This document shows positions 37,580 through 49,094 of a stretch of 60,000 bases of DNA, in pieces (the stretch's first letter is position 1; the number at the start of each line of letters is the position of its first letter). The notes under the pieces were generated by a model. That model was given only the letters and a program-made list of their open reading frames with translations, was not told where the DNA came from and did not search any database. The translations under genes and the position numbers were made by a program. The stretch is taken from contig CM060732.1 of NCBI GenBank assembly GCA_030704615.1, positions 32,223,053 through 32,283,052 of the forward strand. The letters run 5' to 3'. Source of the stretch: Takakia lepidozioides. Its lineage: Eukaryota > Streptophyta > Takakiopsida > Takakiales > Takakiaceae.

Positions 37580-38560
37580 GACAGGGCACCTTCTTCTTCG
37601 ACCTATTTCAGTCTGTTTTGCCCTCTCATCAGACTCGGGCCTGAGATGCATATCGAATTATGTAAGTTAGCTCGTTGGGTGGATCTGTGGGGGTAATTTG
37701 GAGTGACGTTGACAAGTTACTACAGTCGATATAGCAGCAGGAAAGTATTGAAAAGCAGATAACAGAGGCGAGGAGGAGCTCTAGAATGAATATGTTTCTG
37801 ACCGCAGTCAAGGGTGGAACATTCGAGGCAAAAAGATGAAAGCGTAAGTCATCATAGGAACTAGTGTGATAATTAGGGTTGCGGTCTTTGCTAGAACAAA
37901 TCTAGGCCGTCATTGTCAGCTCCACGTTACCTATGATTCCCTGTAGAATGATAGCTACAAGAAATCTGCATGGGTAGATGATCAACTGGAAGCCGCAGCA
38001 ACAGCGGCACAATTGATAAAATGTGGCACTGCTAATCAATGCACCTGCTCCAACACATTTCACCCTGTTTTCCCATCTTATCAAAATCGGCCCTAAATTT
38101 CCATGTTGAATGCTGCAAGTTACATGGTTGATGAATCTAGCTTGGAGTGACTTTGACATAATACTGCCAATGTGACAATAGGAAAGTATCCAAAAACACG
38201 TATCAGAGATGAGAAGGAGCTGTGGAATGAATACTTTTCATGTGGCATGTGAAGATGCTTTATGAGGCAGGTAAACTGACAGAGACACTACAAACTTTAA
38301 ACCAAGAGGGCATTTCAGCAGATTCAGATACGTATGTCTCTCTCTTGCTTAAGTGCATCAAGATGAAAGGTCTGCAAGCTGGAAAGCAGGTGCACACTCA
38401 TAGATACATAGGGATCGAGGAGTCTCTGTCTTGTAAGCTAAGGTGCTTTCTGATGTACTCCCTAACATGCCAGAAATGCACAATGACTGTAGCGGTACAT
38501 ATTCTTGCGACTCTGGTGCATAAAGGTAACTATCAATTTGTATGGACTTCTAAAACTCTA
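37580..38560 (+). pseudogene. Inverted, decayed copy of the 5' part of the PPR locus
   Basis: Plus-strand DNA here aligns with the reverse complement of 48430-49096. Landmarks: GGAACTAGTGTGATAA; CATGGGTAGATG.TCAACT; and the coding stretch LTETLQTLNQEGISADSD, CIKMKGLQAGKQVHT (38270-38400), matching the PPR N-terminus at 48.5 kb. A ~220-bp leader segment occurs twice (37585-37810 and 38040-38240), the second copy splitting the N-terminal coding part. After about 38400 the similarity fades. Non-functional. Confidence 0.75.
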
Positions 38561-40290
38561 TGTTGGTGTTGCTAAGTGCATTATCTTATTGTTATCTTGG
38601 CAGGATCAAGTCTAGCCAAAAAAATGTAGTATGTAGAACAAAATAGTATTGCAGATTTCTGTTTGTCAACAGGTTGATAGGTAGCTGCTTATGTAGTTTC
38701 CTATAGTTTGTTGGTGCCCACATGCATCGCTAGAACATGTGATTTTTACATTGCTGTTATAGCGCTTTGCTCGTGGTGGTATTGGTTTCTCGTTGCACTG
38801 AAGCTTGCAAGTGTGCTAGTATCTGGCCCACAAGGGAATAGATGTGCATGTTGCATTTTGTCCACTATTTGAGCACTGCAGGAAGCAGTTTGAGGAAACT
38901 TGGGAAAGATACTAATGTGGCCTTGGATGTTTGTCTATGCAATGGCATCGACAGGGCATATGCGTGGCAAACAGGTGATTTCTCCAATTCCTTTCATGTG
39001 CTCTGGAGGAAATTATCTTACCCAAAGAGTGAATTATGCCTCATTGATGACTGGTACACCTAGATGTTGGAGGGAAGGAATAATCTCGAGATTAGATGTC
39101 TGTTTATGGTACTTTTTGTAGTTGCTATGCAAATTGAAATGGAAGAGTCTGGATCCCTAGAATAATTTGAGGTTTGATGACACTAGGGTCCATTTCTGTA
39201 TATGAAGCTGCTTCTTGCCTGAACTTGTTGGGGGATGTCAAAGAAAGACACCAGGTTGTATGACACAGGAGCAGGAAATGAACGAACTAATGCATTAGAA
39301 GTATCTGGAACTTATATCAACTAAGAGAGGAGACCAATATAGATTGTACTCATAAGACGTTGTTTGTCATAGCATTGTGGCCATTGACCCCGCGGGCAGT
39401 TGCAGGATTGGGTGGATCAAAAGCGGCACATGTTGAGTCCATTTGGAAGTCCATGGAAAAAAAAAAAATTGAATCTATTGCTTTCAGTTTATTTAAAAAA
39501 ATAGATAGTAGTATATATAACATTTTTAGTAAAGAGTCCCTCCTCAAAGATTGAAAATATTTTTTACTAGATATTTTAATCTATAATTTTTTGAAAAAAC
39601 ATTTAGACATCAAAATCTATAATTTACAACCACTTGTCCATATACCACCTAGCACCTCTAGATTATAGGTTTGTATGCCTTTTTAGTAAAAGAAGACATC
39701 TCAAAAACCCAAAACATAAGATGCTATGGATTAGAGCAAATCAACTTGTTTTTAGGTGTAGAGCAAGGTCTGTGGTGCAGGACTCCTGATTATGAAGAGG
39801 ACCATCGTCTCCATGGTCGGGCTCCTCCCCATGAGTCCCAATGTGTTGCACAGCAACCTTCCCTTCCAGGTGTAGGCTCACCGTCTTGCAACAGCTCTGT
39901 GGGTGACCCGAACATAGGTGAAGTAGGCGCGACTGGAAGGGGCTATTTATGAGCTCGTTGCAGGACATCCCAATGTACTTGATGAGAAGGCAAAGCAGGA
40001 GGGGGTGTTGTCACATGATCTTCATGAATATCATCACCTGACAGTCGGTGATTATCCAGGTTGCGTCTACTATCCCCCAATAGTTGCACCTGTAGAAATG
40101 CTTCCATGTAGGCGTCCTACAATGTTGCATGGTCGATATCACCTACAATGTGAAAGAACCATAGCATGAGTTTAAGGGCACCACAAACAATGCAGACATA
40201 TAGAAGGCAAGTGCATTCAGCGAAAAGCATGGAAACATTATCACCTTCTGTGAGCGAAATCCAGTCCATGTCAATGTCTTCACGATGCTT
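38561..40290. other. Intergenic stretch, nothing recognised
   Basis: The plus-strand frame at 38842-39063 and the frames around 39.7 kb match nothing I know. The region 39480-39620 is AT-rich. Confidence 0.4.
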
Positions 40291-40299
40291 GAGGATATC

Positions 40300-40880
40300 C
40301 TAGAAGACTTGAATTACTTCATGTCTCTCAGAATGGCTGCTTGTATTAATACACCACAATGTGTCAAAAACCTTTGGCTTCCACATGGCTAGATCCCCCA
40401 AAGCACGAAAACGAGTCATTTCAATGAAATCAGTCATCTCCTTCTTCATATCATCTCTATAACTCGAATCGGCATGTAATAAATCCTTCACGCTTCTGCT
40501 TGTCTCATGCACGAGATTCTGTGGCAGGTATGCAAAGAGAAAGCGGTCAACAATGTGGAAATTGGCTGCAGCATGTCTGAGCATGACATTGCCCTCTTTG
40601 GTTCCAACAAGTTGAACCAGCACGTCATGCAACAATGGGTTTGTAGGAGATGAGACCGCCTCGGTACTACTGGGATATGACATCCAGATTGTCCGCAACA
40701 CCTGCAAAATTACCGGGCAGTTCACAGATGGGCCTACCTTGCGGTACCTTGCAAGCACACCCTGTAGGAGGCTGGATTCGTCCTGCGAGTGTTTCATGAA
40801 AGTAGGAAGGGAAGCAGGCATAGTACCAGCATGAACAATGTTGTAAACAAGGGACCAACCCCACTTACGCTCCTTCTATT
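40300..40880 (-). CDS. Unrecognised helical protein exon
   Basis: The minus strand is open from about 40877 to a stop at 40300. It reads KWGWSLVYNIVHAGTM into the frame that starts at ATG 40821, and on through QVLRTIWMSYP, NPLLHDVLVQLVG, EGNVMLRHAAANFHIVDRFL and SRSVKDLLHADSSY. The composition (amphipathic Leu-rich helices, few low-complexity runs) looks like a real folded protein, possibly of ARM/HEAT-like helical type, but no motif identifies it. The frame is also open upstream of that ATG, so this is likely one exon of a larger gene or of a decayed one. No partner exon was found. Confidence 0.4.
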
Positions 40881-41960
40881 CACGATGGAAATTGACATCC
40901 CACACAGCTAGCTGGTCTTCAACGTACTTGTTTATGATGATCTGCAACTCTGTCTGTCTTGCTATTTCTTTCGTTTCGCAAGCTGAAACGGAAGTCACGT
41001 AACGACTTTGTCCTAAGGTTATACGATTATAGTACTTGAACGGAAGCACGTAGTTTCCGCATTAATCCGCACTACAAGACAACCCCCTCGGTAGTGCAGT
41101 TATAGTACGCGCACGCGTCAGGTGCGCACTAGCACGTGAAATCCCAAAGAAGGCGTAAGTTTCCTTGCCCCTTGGATGGGAGTCACCCGATTTCGGCACT
41201 GCACATACAAACACACGATTAATCCAATTTACCTCTTTCACTTTTGTAAGCTAGTATGCATTCTCCACACTAGCCAACCATACCATGCATCACCATTCCA
41301 AACAAAATAGGACGCACAACATTTGGAAACCATTCCATTTATAATAAAATTTGTACAACACAAGGTTTTACAATCAGATTCTTGAGCTAGCTAAGCCGGG
41401 CTAAGCATGCATTTCCTCCCCCACGATCCAAGGTTGATGTCCCCATCAACGCTTCTTCTGCACCCTTGAGTGCCTTGGACACTCAAGGAGGCGGAGGCGC
41501 TCACTAGGTGGAGCCCCGCACACCGGATTGCGGTGGGGGTGGTTTCACGAGGGGTGGTGGTAGCTTAGTGGGTCTTAGTGGGGGTGGCATATAACTCATC
41601 ATGGGGCGGAGACCTTGTGGTGGGAGTCGTGGGGAGTCTTGGGACTCATCACGGTCCAATGGGGCCGTGGTGGGTGGGTCAAGACTCACCGCGACTCATC
41701 ACCGGAAATCGAGGGTCTTCGTGGTGGTTCCCCATAAAATGACTGGGTTGTTTGTGAAACCCCCGCGAACAGTCACAGAAGTATATATAGGGAGTAGTAA
41801 CCCCGAGAACGGTGCAAGCCCGTTGGTGACAAAAAACTAGTGAGTAAGCATGTGAGCCGGAAAACGACCAAGGTGTGGGGAGCTATTCCGGACTGCCATC
41901 AACCAAAGGGAATTTCCACTAGGCCCAAATTGAGCGAGGGTCTCGTGGAGGAGTAAAGGG
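40881..41960. other. Possible retroelement-derived stretch
   Basis: GTATATATAGGG (about 41780) is TATA-like. A purine-rich tract GGAGTAAAGGGGGAC (41951-41965) directly precedes TGTTATGTCCCG, which looks like a polypurine tract followed by an LTR start. Ends, primer-binding site and coding domains could not be found. Tentative. Confidence 0.25.
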
Positions 41961-41966
41961 GGACTG

Positions 41967-42887
41967 TTATGTCCCGGTGAGCAGCCGAAGCTCCGAGTTG
42001 GTCCGGCGGCCAGTTTGGGAGTCAGGCGCGCGCATCAAAACGCTATGACGTGAAGGGGAGCTTACCGAAGTGAGGTGCGCGACACGGCCGCTGCTTTCGA
42101 GAAGCTTTGGGCCGCTTCCTAGAAGCCTTGGGCGAGGGCGATAATCACCAGCATCATAGCGAGACACATGTATATCAAATTTAGTCCACACCCCGGTGCC
42201 AATGTCACAATCCATCAGATTGTAGTCAATCAGAGTAGGGCCACATATCACACTATCTGTCCATCCATAAACAGTATGACCTACTCGGGGCATCTTTCGA
42301 GTCTTGGTCCAACACTCGCAAATTGAGTCGTAGATTTGTGTTCTCCAAAGTCTCCGGCGGCCATGCCCGCATGATATGATAATGACCTTGTAGGTGTTGG
42401 TGCATCTATCCACAATCATATTTACTCTTTCAATGTCGTAACGTGGTGGATTGTGAGGCGGGGCAGGCAATTATCTGTAACTGTTCAACGGAGGATTGTA
42501 CACAATCCATGATAATAAGGGCTTAAAGCCCTCGTCTGTTAAGCAAAATAAGCCTCCATCTGCAGCATGAACTCTAGTGAACAGTAAATGGACCTTGGGC
42601 AGTCTGACGCCGAACTTGTGCCAACGTCGAGTTGTGGGGGCATACACCATGCAAACATTGGGCTGGATGTCTATATATAAGACATTGGAGTCTTCCCCAA
42701 GAGGGAGCCGCTGACGGACTTGTTGGAAATAAGCAGTAGATGGGAGGGAGTTCCACAACTTGCAAACCGACTTACATCTCACAAGACTTCGATATGGCAA
42801 AAAAACCAACACTAGCATCACTAACTCGAAAGGGAGCTTCTCCTCCTCCATGCTGCCTAGGTGGTTTCGGTTACAAAACCTCTCCAA
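41967..42887 (-). pseudogene. F-box protein gene broken by one in-frame stop
   Basis: ATG 42887 opens an F-box (EEEKLPFELVMLVLVFLP, SLVRCKSVCKLWNSLP) followed by an F-box-associated region (MVYAPTTRRWHKFGVRLP, WIVYNPPLNSYR). A TAA at 42471-42473 then interrupts. The same frame continues at once as LPAPPHNPPRYDIERVNMIV and on through KVIIISCGHG and YDSICECWTKTRKMPRVGHT. An intact relative would read through 'NSW.RLP.PP' here, so a single base change would explain the stop. From about 42140 to the frame's end at 41967 the sequence looks foreign. Either a recent pseudogene, an allele, or a sequencing error. Confidence 0.7.
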
Positions 42888-43920
42888 TTGTGTTAGATTG
42901 TGATCCTAACACGGAGCTTGGAGGAAAGAAAAGAAGGGAAAGAAAGACTCAGCCTTGAGCCTCTCAGAGTTCATACCCATGAGCGCCACTATTGTTGGTA
43001 TCATTTTTTTGCTATCAAAAGCCTTGTTCTTGCTTTTGCTATTCTGGTACTTCAACCTTCTTTGCTAACCATCCACTTCCCTTATTATACTGTTTTGCAG
43101 CCATGCTTTCTATTTTGGTCTTTGTCCAAGCTGAAGAAGAAGAAGAAGAAGAAGACTCCGGCCGAAGCCGGCGTAACTAAGAGCCACTTTTGCCTTGCGG
43201 CTACTGCCCCTTTTCAGGGATTTTTGTCCATAGGAACTCTAAAAATTCATGTCGCGTGTGCGGACATATAGCTAGCTCGACTGCGTACCCGTTTTCAAGA
43301 ATATCGACCTGTTGTATATCTCAATGAGAGTGAGTTGAGTGAGTTGCAATCATTTAACTCCTTCCCTTCCTTGGCACTAAATCTGCAAATGCTTAAGTCT
43401 AGGTCCATGCATCATAGTTTGGCAGAGAAGTTGTTACATACCGCAAATAAATTGTTTCAATAATTATATAGTTGGCCATTTTGCTATCATTTCAAATAAG
43501 GGCTAACGATCTTAACCAGGCTTAAGTTAAAGGACGAGCTAACTTTTTTCACTTTTGCGAAAAAACAGTATATACCTTGACTAAACTAGCTACATCTTCC
43601 TATCGCCATCGATCCAATTGGATGAATCTTACAAGCTCATCCCTACTGACGGCATGAACACCATAACAAAATGTGGGCAGGTTTGACTGTTGCAAAAGGA
43701 GATCATTACCGAAAACAAATGACAAAAATTGGAACCCAATGAAATGACATGACAAAAAAATGGTTTGACCATGGAAATTTTTCAATATCCATATTTCTCT
43801 TGGGTGAATGGCCTCGTCTAGGGCGTCGCTTGTCCATCCCATTTTATTAGAAAAATACAAAATAAAAAAGCGACCTAGAGGGAGTTCTGGGTGTTGTTGG
43901 GCTATGTTGGTGGTTTTGTT
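42888..43920. other. Intergenic stretch with GAA microsatellite
   Basis: A GAA run lies at 43133-43154. An imperfect inverted repeat (GTGTTAG..CTAACAC, about 42890-42912) sits at the edge of the F-box pseudogene. No gene seen. Confidence 0.4.
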
Positions 43921-43935
43921 TTTTATTTCAAAGCT

Positions 43936-44040
43936 ATCAAGACCGGCTATAGGGATAAAGGGAGGCCGGTGAAACTGGAGTGCAACTACTTCAAAACCAA
44001 ATTGACCAACCAAGAGGACGTCTACCACTACGATGTACAA
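43936..44040 (+). pseudogene. Argonaute N-domain-like exon fragment
   Basis: The plus frame reads GRPVKLECNYFKTKLTN then EDVYHYDV, resembling the start of the Argonaute N-terminal domain in plants (G-x-P-V/I-x-L-x-x-N-x-F, then H-Y-D-V). A GT follows the YHYD codons and could be the exon end. Nothing else of an Argonaute gene (PAZ, MID, PIWI) occurs in the window, and SINE DNA begins about 30 bp further on. Probably a captured or decayed exon. The similarity rests on a short stretch. Confidence 0.45.
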
Positions 44041-44071
44041 CAATCTGAAACATTATTCGTTGACATCCCAA

Positions 44072-44375
44072 GGAAGCGTGCCTATATATTTATATACGCC
44101 TCCCAAAGGGAGTGTAATTATGATGTCTCTTCACCACAAGGGCTACAAGTTGAAAGGTAGACACCTTCATGACACACCATACCGTGGTTTGAACCCACAA
44201 CCACATCCAACGTGGTATGTGCCCATTACCAGTGGGCTACATGCTGGTATCTCTTGACCCAAGGGGCTACAGCCTTTCTGGTGGACACCTTTGTGACACC
44301 AATTAGTGGATTGAACCCACAACCACTTTCAAGGTGGTAAATCCCATTACAATTGGGCTACAACTTGGTGGTCAA
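44072..44375 (-). mobile_element. Head-to-tail SINE dimer
   Basis: There are two minus-strand tRNA-like heads. Copy 1 has A box TAGCCCAATTG (44350-44360) and B box GGGTTCAATCC (44308-44318). Copy 2 has A box TAGCCCACTGG (44229-44239) and B box GGGTTCAAACC (44186-44196). Each is followed by a body containing GTGTC..AAGGTGTC. The element at 56330-56490 is the same family with perfect boxes, and a body scrap lies at 5518-5560. Confidence 0.65.
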
Positions 44376-45205
44376 GATAAGGTATATACTAGGGCTTCGC
44401 GTTGCTCCGCACTACTAGCGACGAATTCTGAGAACTATGTTCAATTGGCACAAAAAGGGGTGGGTCATTCCATGGTCTTACGTTTCTATACGTCACATCT
44501 CTGTATTTCATTGTTTGATGCAGCTACCTCTATCTATGCCCAAGAAGTGAGGGGGAGTGGAACCCCTTTCCTGTGTTTTCATATTTTTCTGTATTTTTCC
44601 TCTGTATTTCATTTCAAGATTCATTTGACCGGTGTGGTGTAATGATTGTGGCTCATTTTGATACAACAAGCAGAATTATGATCTGATTTGGATTATGAAT
44701 GTTGTTTATAAATATGATATCATTTTCACCTTTATTTGCAATTGGTGTAGATTCAAATCGTTTATTTTGTCTGCCTCTCCGCATTAACATATATTTTTCC
44801 ATATTATTTGAAGATTCTTAACAAAAATAGTTGTCTACATAAACTCAGTGACCAATATTATTGTTTTGAACAAAATGTGTCTTGGTAAAAAGTACTGATG
44901 CAGATATGCGTATTTCTCTTCGAAATTGAAGGTGGTTTGTTCTGTGAGCTTTCATGAATATGTTCAAAAGAGACCCACCTTCTTTCTTTCTTCATTCGTT
45001 AGTAGCCACAATGCGATCCGTGTCTTCAGGTTGCCACTGAGTTTAAATTACAGTCTAGTGCCGAGGGTGGGTAAACCCTTGAGGTCATCAATGATGGCCT
45101 CTCCCATGTCACAGACTGGAAACAAGTTCAGGGAGGTCAGGCTCAGCCTGATGAGAATACCCCCGGACATTGTACCAGAAAATGGATATTGTCTTCAGGC
45201 CACCC
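44376..45205. other. AT-rich intergenic stretch
   Basis: No gene recognised. Minus-strand 45050-45110 reads MGEAIIDDLKGLPTLG, which could be the end of some protein, but there is too little to name. Confidence 0.35.
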
Positions 45206-48200
45206 TCACATTGGGCATTGACAATCTCCCTTTCCTCTCTGCATCTTTTTGAGAGAGAGAGTTAGCACATAACAAGTAGCTATATAAACTATTATTGTTG
45301 TACAAGGAAGAACAAGCTCATGTGAAATGTGATGGGACATACAGCTTGTTGTTAGGCGCTGGTAAAATGCAGAGAGAACATTCTGCTGCTCAGATGGATC
45401 CCACCTGCCAGCTGCAGCAATATAGATGTTTGATAACAATTGTAAATTCAGTGGAGGAGGAGGTGTCAATACAAAGCGTGTGTCAGGCACATACCCCACC
45501 TCCATCTGCCCAGACAATCTTCTCAGGTCAGCATGGATTTCCTTAATTCTGGGATGCAACTTGTCATCTACAACAAAGGTGTGCACCCTGTTGCCAACCT
45601 CAATGCAGAAGCGACCTGGCTCCTTTCTAACCCATGTGACCTTCATCATTTTTCTCACCTTTGCAGTATCATCCCACCTGCCAGCTGCAGCATAGATGTT
45701 TGATAGCAACACTTAAGTCGCGGCATCCTGTTCATCCCATTTGAGGATAGATGTTGCCACACGTTCAACCATCTCCACATTGCCATGGATTCTGCAGGCA
45801 CCAAGCAAGGCCTTCCACACCACAACATCTGGATTGATTGGCATTTTATTAATCAGGTCCACTGCCTCATCCAGTTGTCCCACGTCCAAGAAGGTCCACC
45901 ATGCAGCCAAAGTGCTTTACTGTCGGAGTAACACCATGATCTTGACTCAGGGAATCAAAGTAGCATCTTCCTTCATTCAGTAGGCCAGTGTGGCTGCATG
46001 CAGAGAGAACACATATAAAGGTGATACTGTCCGGCTTCAAGCCGTTCTTTTACATTCCTTCAAATAGTTGCAGGACCTCCCTATAACAACCATGCTGTGG
46101 GCATATCCTGCGATCATCGCATTCCACGACACCACATTTCGTTCAGTCACATTGTCAAATACTCCTTTTGCATCCTCAATGCACCCCTTCCCCCATCATT
46201 TGCTCATAGGTCTCCAAGTCCTCCATCCCACGCCCCTGCTGTGCCTATCTTGCAAGCATGGCGTTCCATGACACCACATCTCGCTCAGCCATATTGTTGA
46301 ACACTCCCTCCGCATCCTCAATGCTCCCACATTTGGCATACATGTCCACGAGGGTATTGTCCAGAATCACATCCAGCTTTGGCGATGCAACCATGCACGT
46401 CTTTGCCTTTTTCCAGGGCTGTCAGGCTTGCACATGCATTGCAAATGCAAACAAACGTTATGTGGCACATCAATTGCTCATAGGTCTCCAAAGCCTCCAT
46501 CCCACGCCCCTGCTGTGCATATCCTGCAATCATCGCACTCCACGACACAACATTTTGTTCAGGCCATACTGTCGAACACTCCCTTTGCATCCTCGATGCA
46601 CTCACATTTGACATACATGTCCAGCAGGGCAGTGTTCAGGACATCTGGTACAAATCCTGCTTTGACGATGTCACCATGGACCTCTCTGCCAGGCTTGCAC
46701 ACGCATTGCAAATGCAAACAAACGTTATGCGGCACATCAATTGCTCATAGGTCTCCAAAGCCTCCATCCCGCCCCTTGCTGTGCATATCCTGCAATCATC
46801 GCACTCCACGACACCACATCTCGTCCAGCCATACTGTCTAACACTCCCTCCACATCCTCGATGCACCCAGGTTTGGCATACATGTCCATGATCAGGGTAT
46901 TGTTCAGAATCACATCTGGTACACTTCCAGCTTTGGAAATGCAACCATGCACCTCTTTGCCCTTTTCCAGGGCTGCCAGGCTTGCACACGCACTGCAAAC
47001 GCACACAAACGTGATGTGATCGGGCTTCACCCCTTCCCCCATCATTTGCTCATAGGTCTCCAAAGCCTCCATCCCACACCCCTGCTGGGCATACCCTGCA
47101 AGCATCGCACTCCACGACACCACATTTCGTTCAGCCATATTGTTGAACACTCCCTTTGCATCCTCAATGCTCCCACATTTGGCATACATGTCCACCAGGG
47201 CAGTGTTCCGGAAGACATTTGGTACAATTGCAGCGTTGAAGATGCCACCATGGACCTCTTTGCCCTTTTCCAGGGCTGCCAGGCTCGCACAAGCATTGCA
47301 AACGCACACAAACGTGATGTGGTTGGGCTTCCCCCCTTCCCCCATCATTTGCTCATAGGTCTCCAAAGTCTCCATCCTGCGCCCCTGCTGTGCATATCCT
47401 GCAAGCATGGTGTTCCATGACACCAGATCTCGTTCAAACATACTGTTGAACACTCCCTTCGCATCGTCGATGCTCCCCACATTTGGCATACATGTCCACC
47501 AGGGCATTGTTCAGAATGACATCGGGTACAATTCCAGATTTGACAATGTCACCATGGACCTCTTTGCCCTTTTCCAGAGCTGCCAGGCTTGCACACGCAT
47601 TGCAAATGCACACAAACGTGATGTGGTTGGGCTTCACCCCTTCGCATATCATTCGCTCATAGGTCTCCAAAGCCTCCATCCCGCGCCCTTGCTGTGCATA
47701 TCCTGCAATCATCGCACTCCATGACACCACATCTCGTTCAGCCATAGTGTCGAACACTACCTTTGCATCCTCGATGCACCCACATTTTGCATACATGTCC
47801 ACCGGGTATTGTTCAAAATGGCATTTGGTACAATTCCAGCTCTGACGATGTCGCCATGGACCTCTTTGCCCTTTTCCAGAGCTGCCAGGGTTGTGTTCAG
47901 AATCACATCTGGTACACTTCCAGCTTTGGAAATGCAACCATGCACCTCTTTGCCCTTTTCAGGGCTGCCAGGCTTGCACACGCACTGCAAACGCACACAA
48001 ACGTGATGTGGTCGGGCTTCACCCCTTCCCCCATCATTTGCTCATAGGTCTCCAAAGCCTCCATACCACGTCCCTGCTGTGCATACCCTGCAAGCATCGC
48101 GTTCCATGACACCACATCTCGTTCAGCCATAGTGTTGAAAAGTCCCTTTGCATCCTCAATGCACCCACATTTGGCATACGTGTCCACCAGGGCAGTGTTC

Positions 48201-48767
48201 AGAATGACATCTGGTACAATTCCAGCTTTGACGATATCACCATGGACCTCTTTCCCCTTTTCCAGGGCTCCCAGGCTTGCACACGCATTCCAAACACAAA
48301 CAAACGTGATGTGGTTGGGCTTCACAGGATCAAAGATCGTTGAGGCATTCTGTTGAACACTTGGTGAGCATCCATGATGCTCCCACACTTAACATACATG
48401 TTGACAAGGGTGTTGAGGAGAAAACATTTGGCGTGAATCCACTTTGGATAATGCGAGTGTGCACCTGCTTTCCAGCTTCCAGGCCTTTCATCTTGATGCA
48501 CTTATGCAAGAGACAGACATACATATCTGAATCTGCTGAAATGCCTCCTTGGTTTAAAGTCTGTAGAGCCTCTTTCAGTCTGCCTGCCTCGCAAAGCAGC
48601 TTCACATGCCCAGAAGTGCCAGAAGAGGCATTGTGGATTCCCTCTCTTGATCCTCTTCCAGAAGCTGTGGTCATGGTTGAGGTGCCTGATTTTATCAACT
48701 GTGCTGCTGCAGCTGCTCCTTTAGTTGACCATCTACCCATGCAAGTTTCTTGTACCAATTGATCCAT
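45206..48767 (-). pseudogene. PLS/E-class PPR protein pseudogene
   Basis: The N-terminus (48767 leftward) has LCEAGRLKEALQTLNQ and KMKGLEAGKQVHTRIIQSGF, as in organelle PPR proteins. A long array of repeats follows (DMYAKCGSIEDAKGVF, ERDVVSWSAMLAGYAQQG, KPDHITFVCVCSACASL), then the E and E+ motifs (LLSNIYAAAGRWDD, HPRIKEIHADLRRLSGQM) to about 45450. Such proteins bind organelle RNA, often for C-to-U editing. Broken at many points: a lost base near 48400, changes of frame near 47.9, 47.5, 46.7 and 45.9 kb, and a TAA at 45713-45715 exactly where family members have Tyr (AT-Tyr-VLLSN). The DYW deaminase domain is missing. A ~45-bp E-motif scrap is repeated at 45395-45440. Confidence 0.85.
46040..48340 (-). 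repeat. Array of ~7 PPR units, period ~303 bp
   Basis: The shared landmark TTTGCCCTTTTCCAGGGCTG (plus strand), or a close variant, recurs near 46398, 46678 (partial), 46950, 47253, 47556, 47857 (with a partial copy at 47944) and 48243. The full spacing is 299-303 bp, or 101 codons, which is one P-L-S triplet. Copies are very similar to each other. Spacings of 272-280 bp at the left end mark internal deletions. Confidence 0.85.
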
Positions 48768-49094
48768 AGGGAATCATAAGTAATCTTGTGCTTGAAATCT
48801 GGCCCTCTTGGATGAATCTGGACCTACTCTCTATCCCTGCTCCTTCAGCTATCTCTGCCTCTGCACAAATCATGCACACATCTTTGCCTTGCTGCTAGCA
48901 GCTGACAATGGCAGCCTAGATTTGTCCCAGCAAACACCCTAACCCTACTTATCACACTAGTTCCTATGCTGACTTGCGCTTCCAACATGCATTCATCTTT
49001 TTGCACCAACGAGCTAACTTGCAGAATTCAACCTGAAAATTTAGGGATGACTCTGATACCAGGGAAAACAGGCTGAAATGTGTTGAAGAAGGTG

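Noticed and set aside
46040-48340. Regularly spaced direct repeats resembling a CRISPR array
   Set aside because: Units are 303 bp coding PPR triplets in a plant genome, not short repeats with spacers.
46068-48762. Many plus-strand frames across 46-48.8 kb, repeated in pattern
   Set aside because: They are the reverse of the PPR array, and their regularity comes from the 303-bp repeat.
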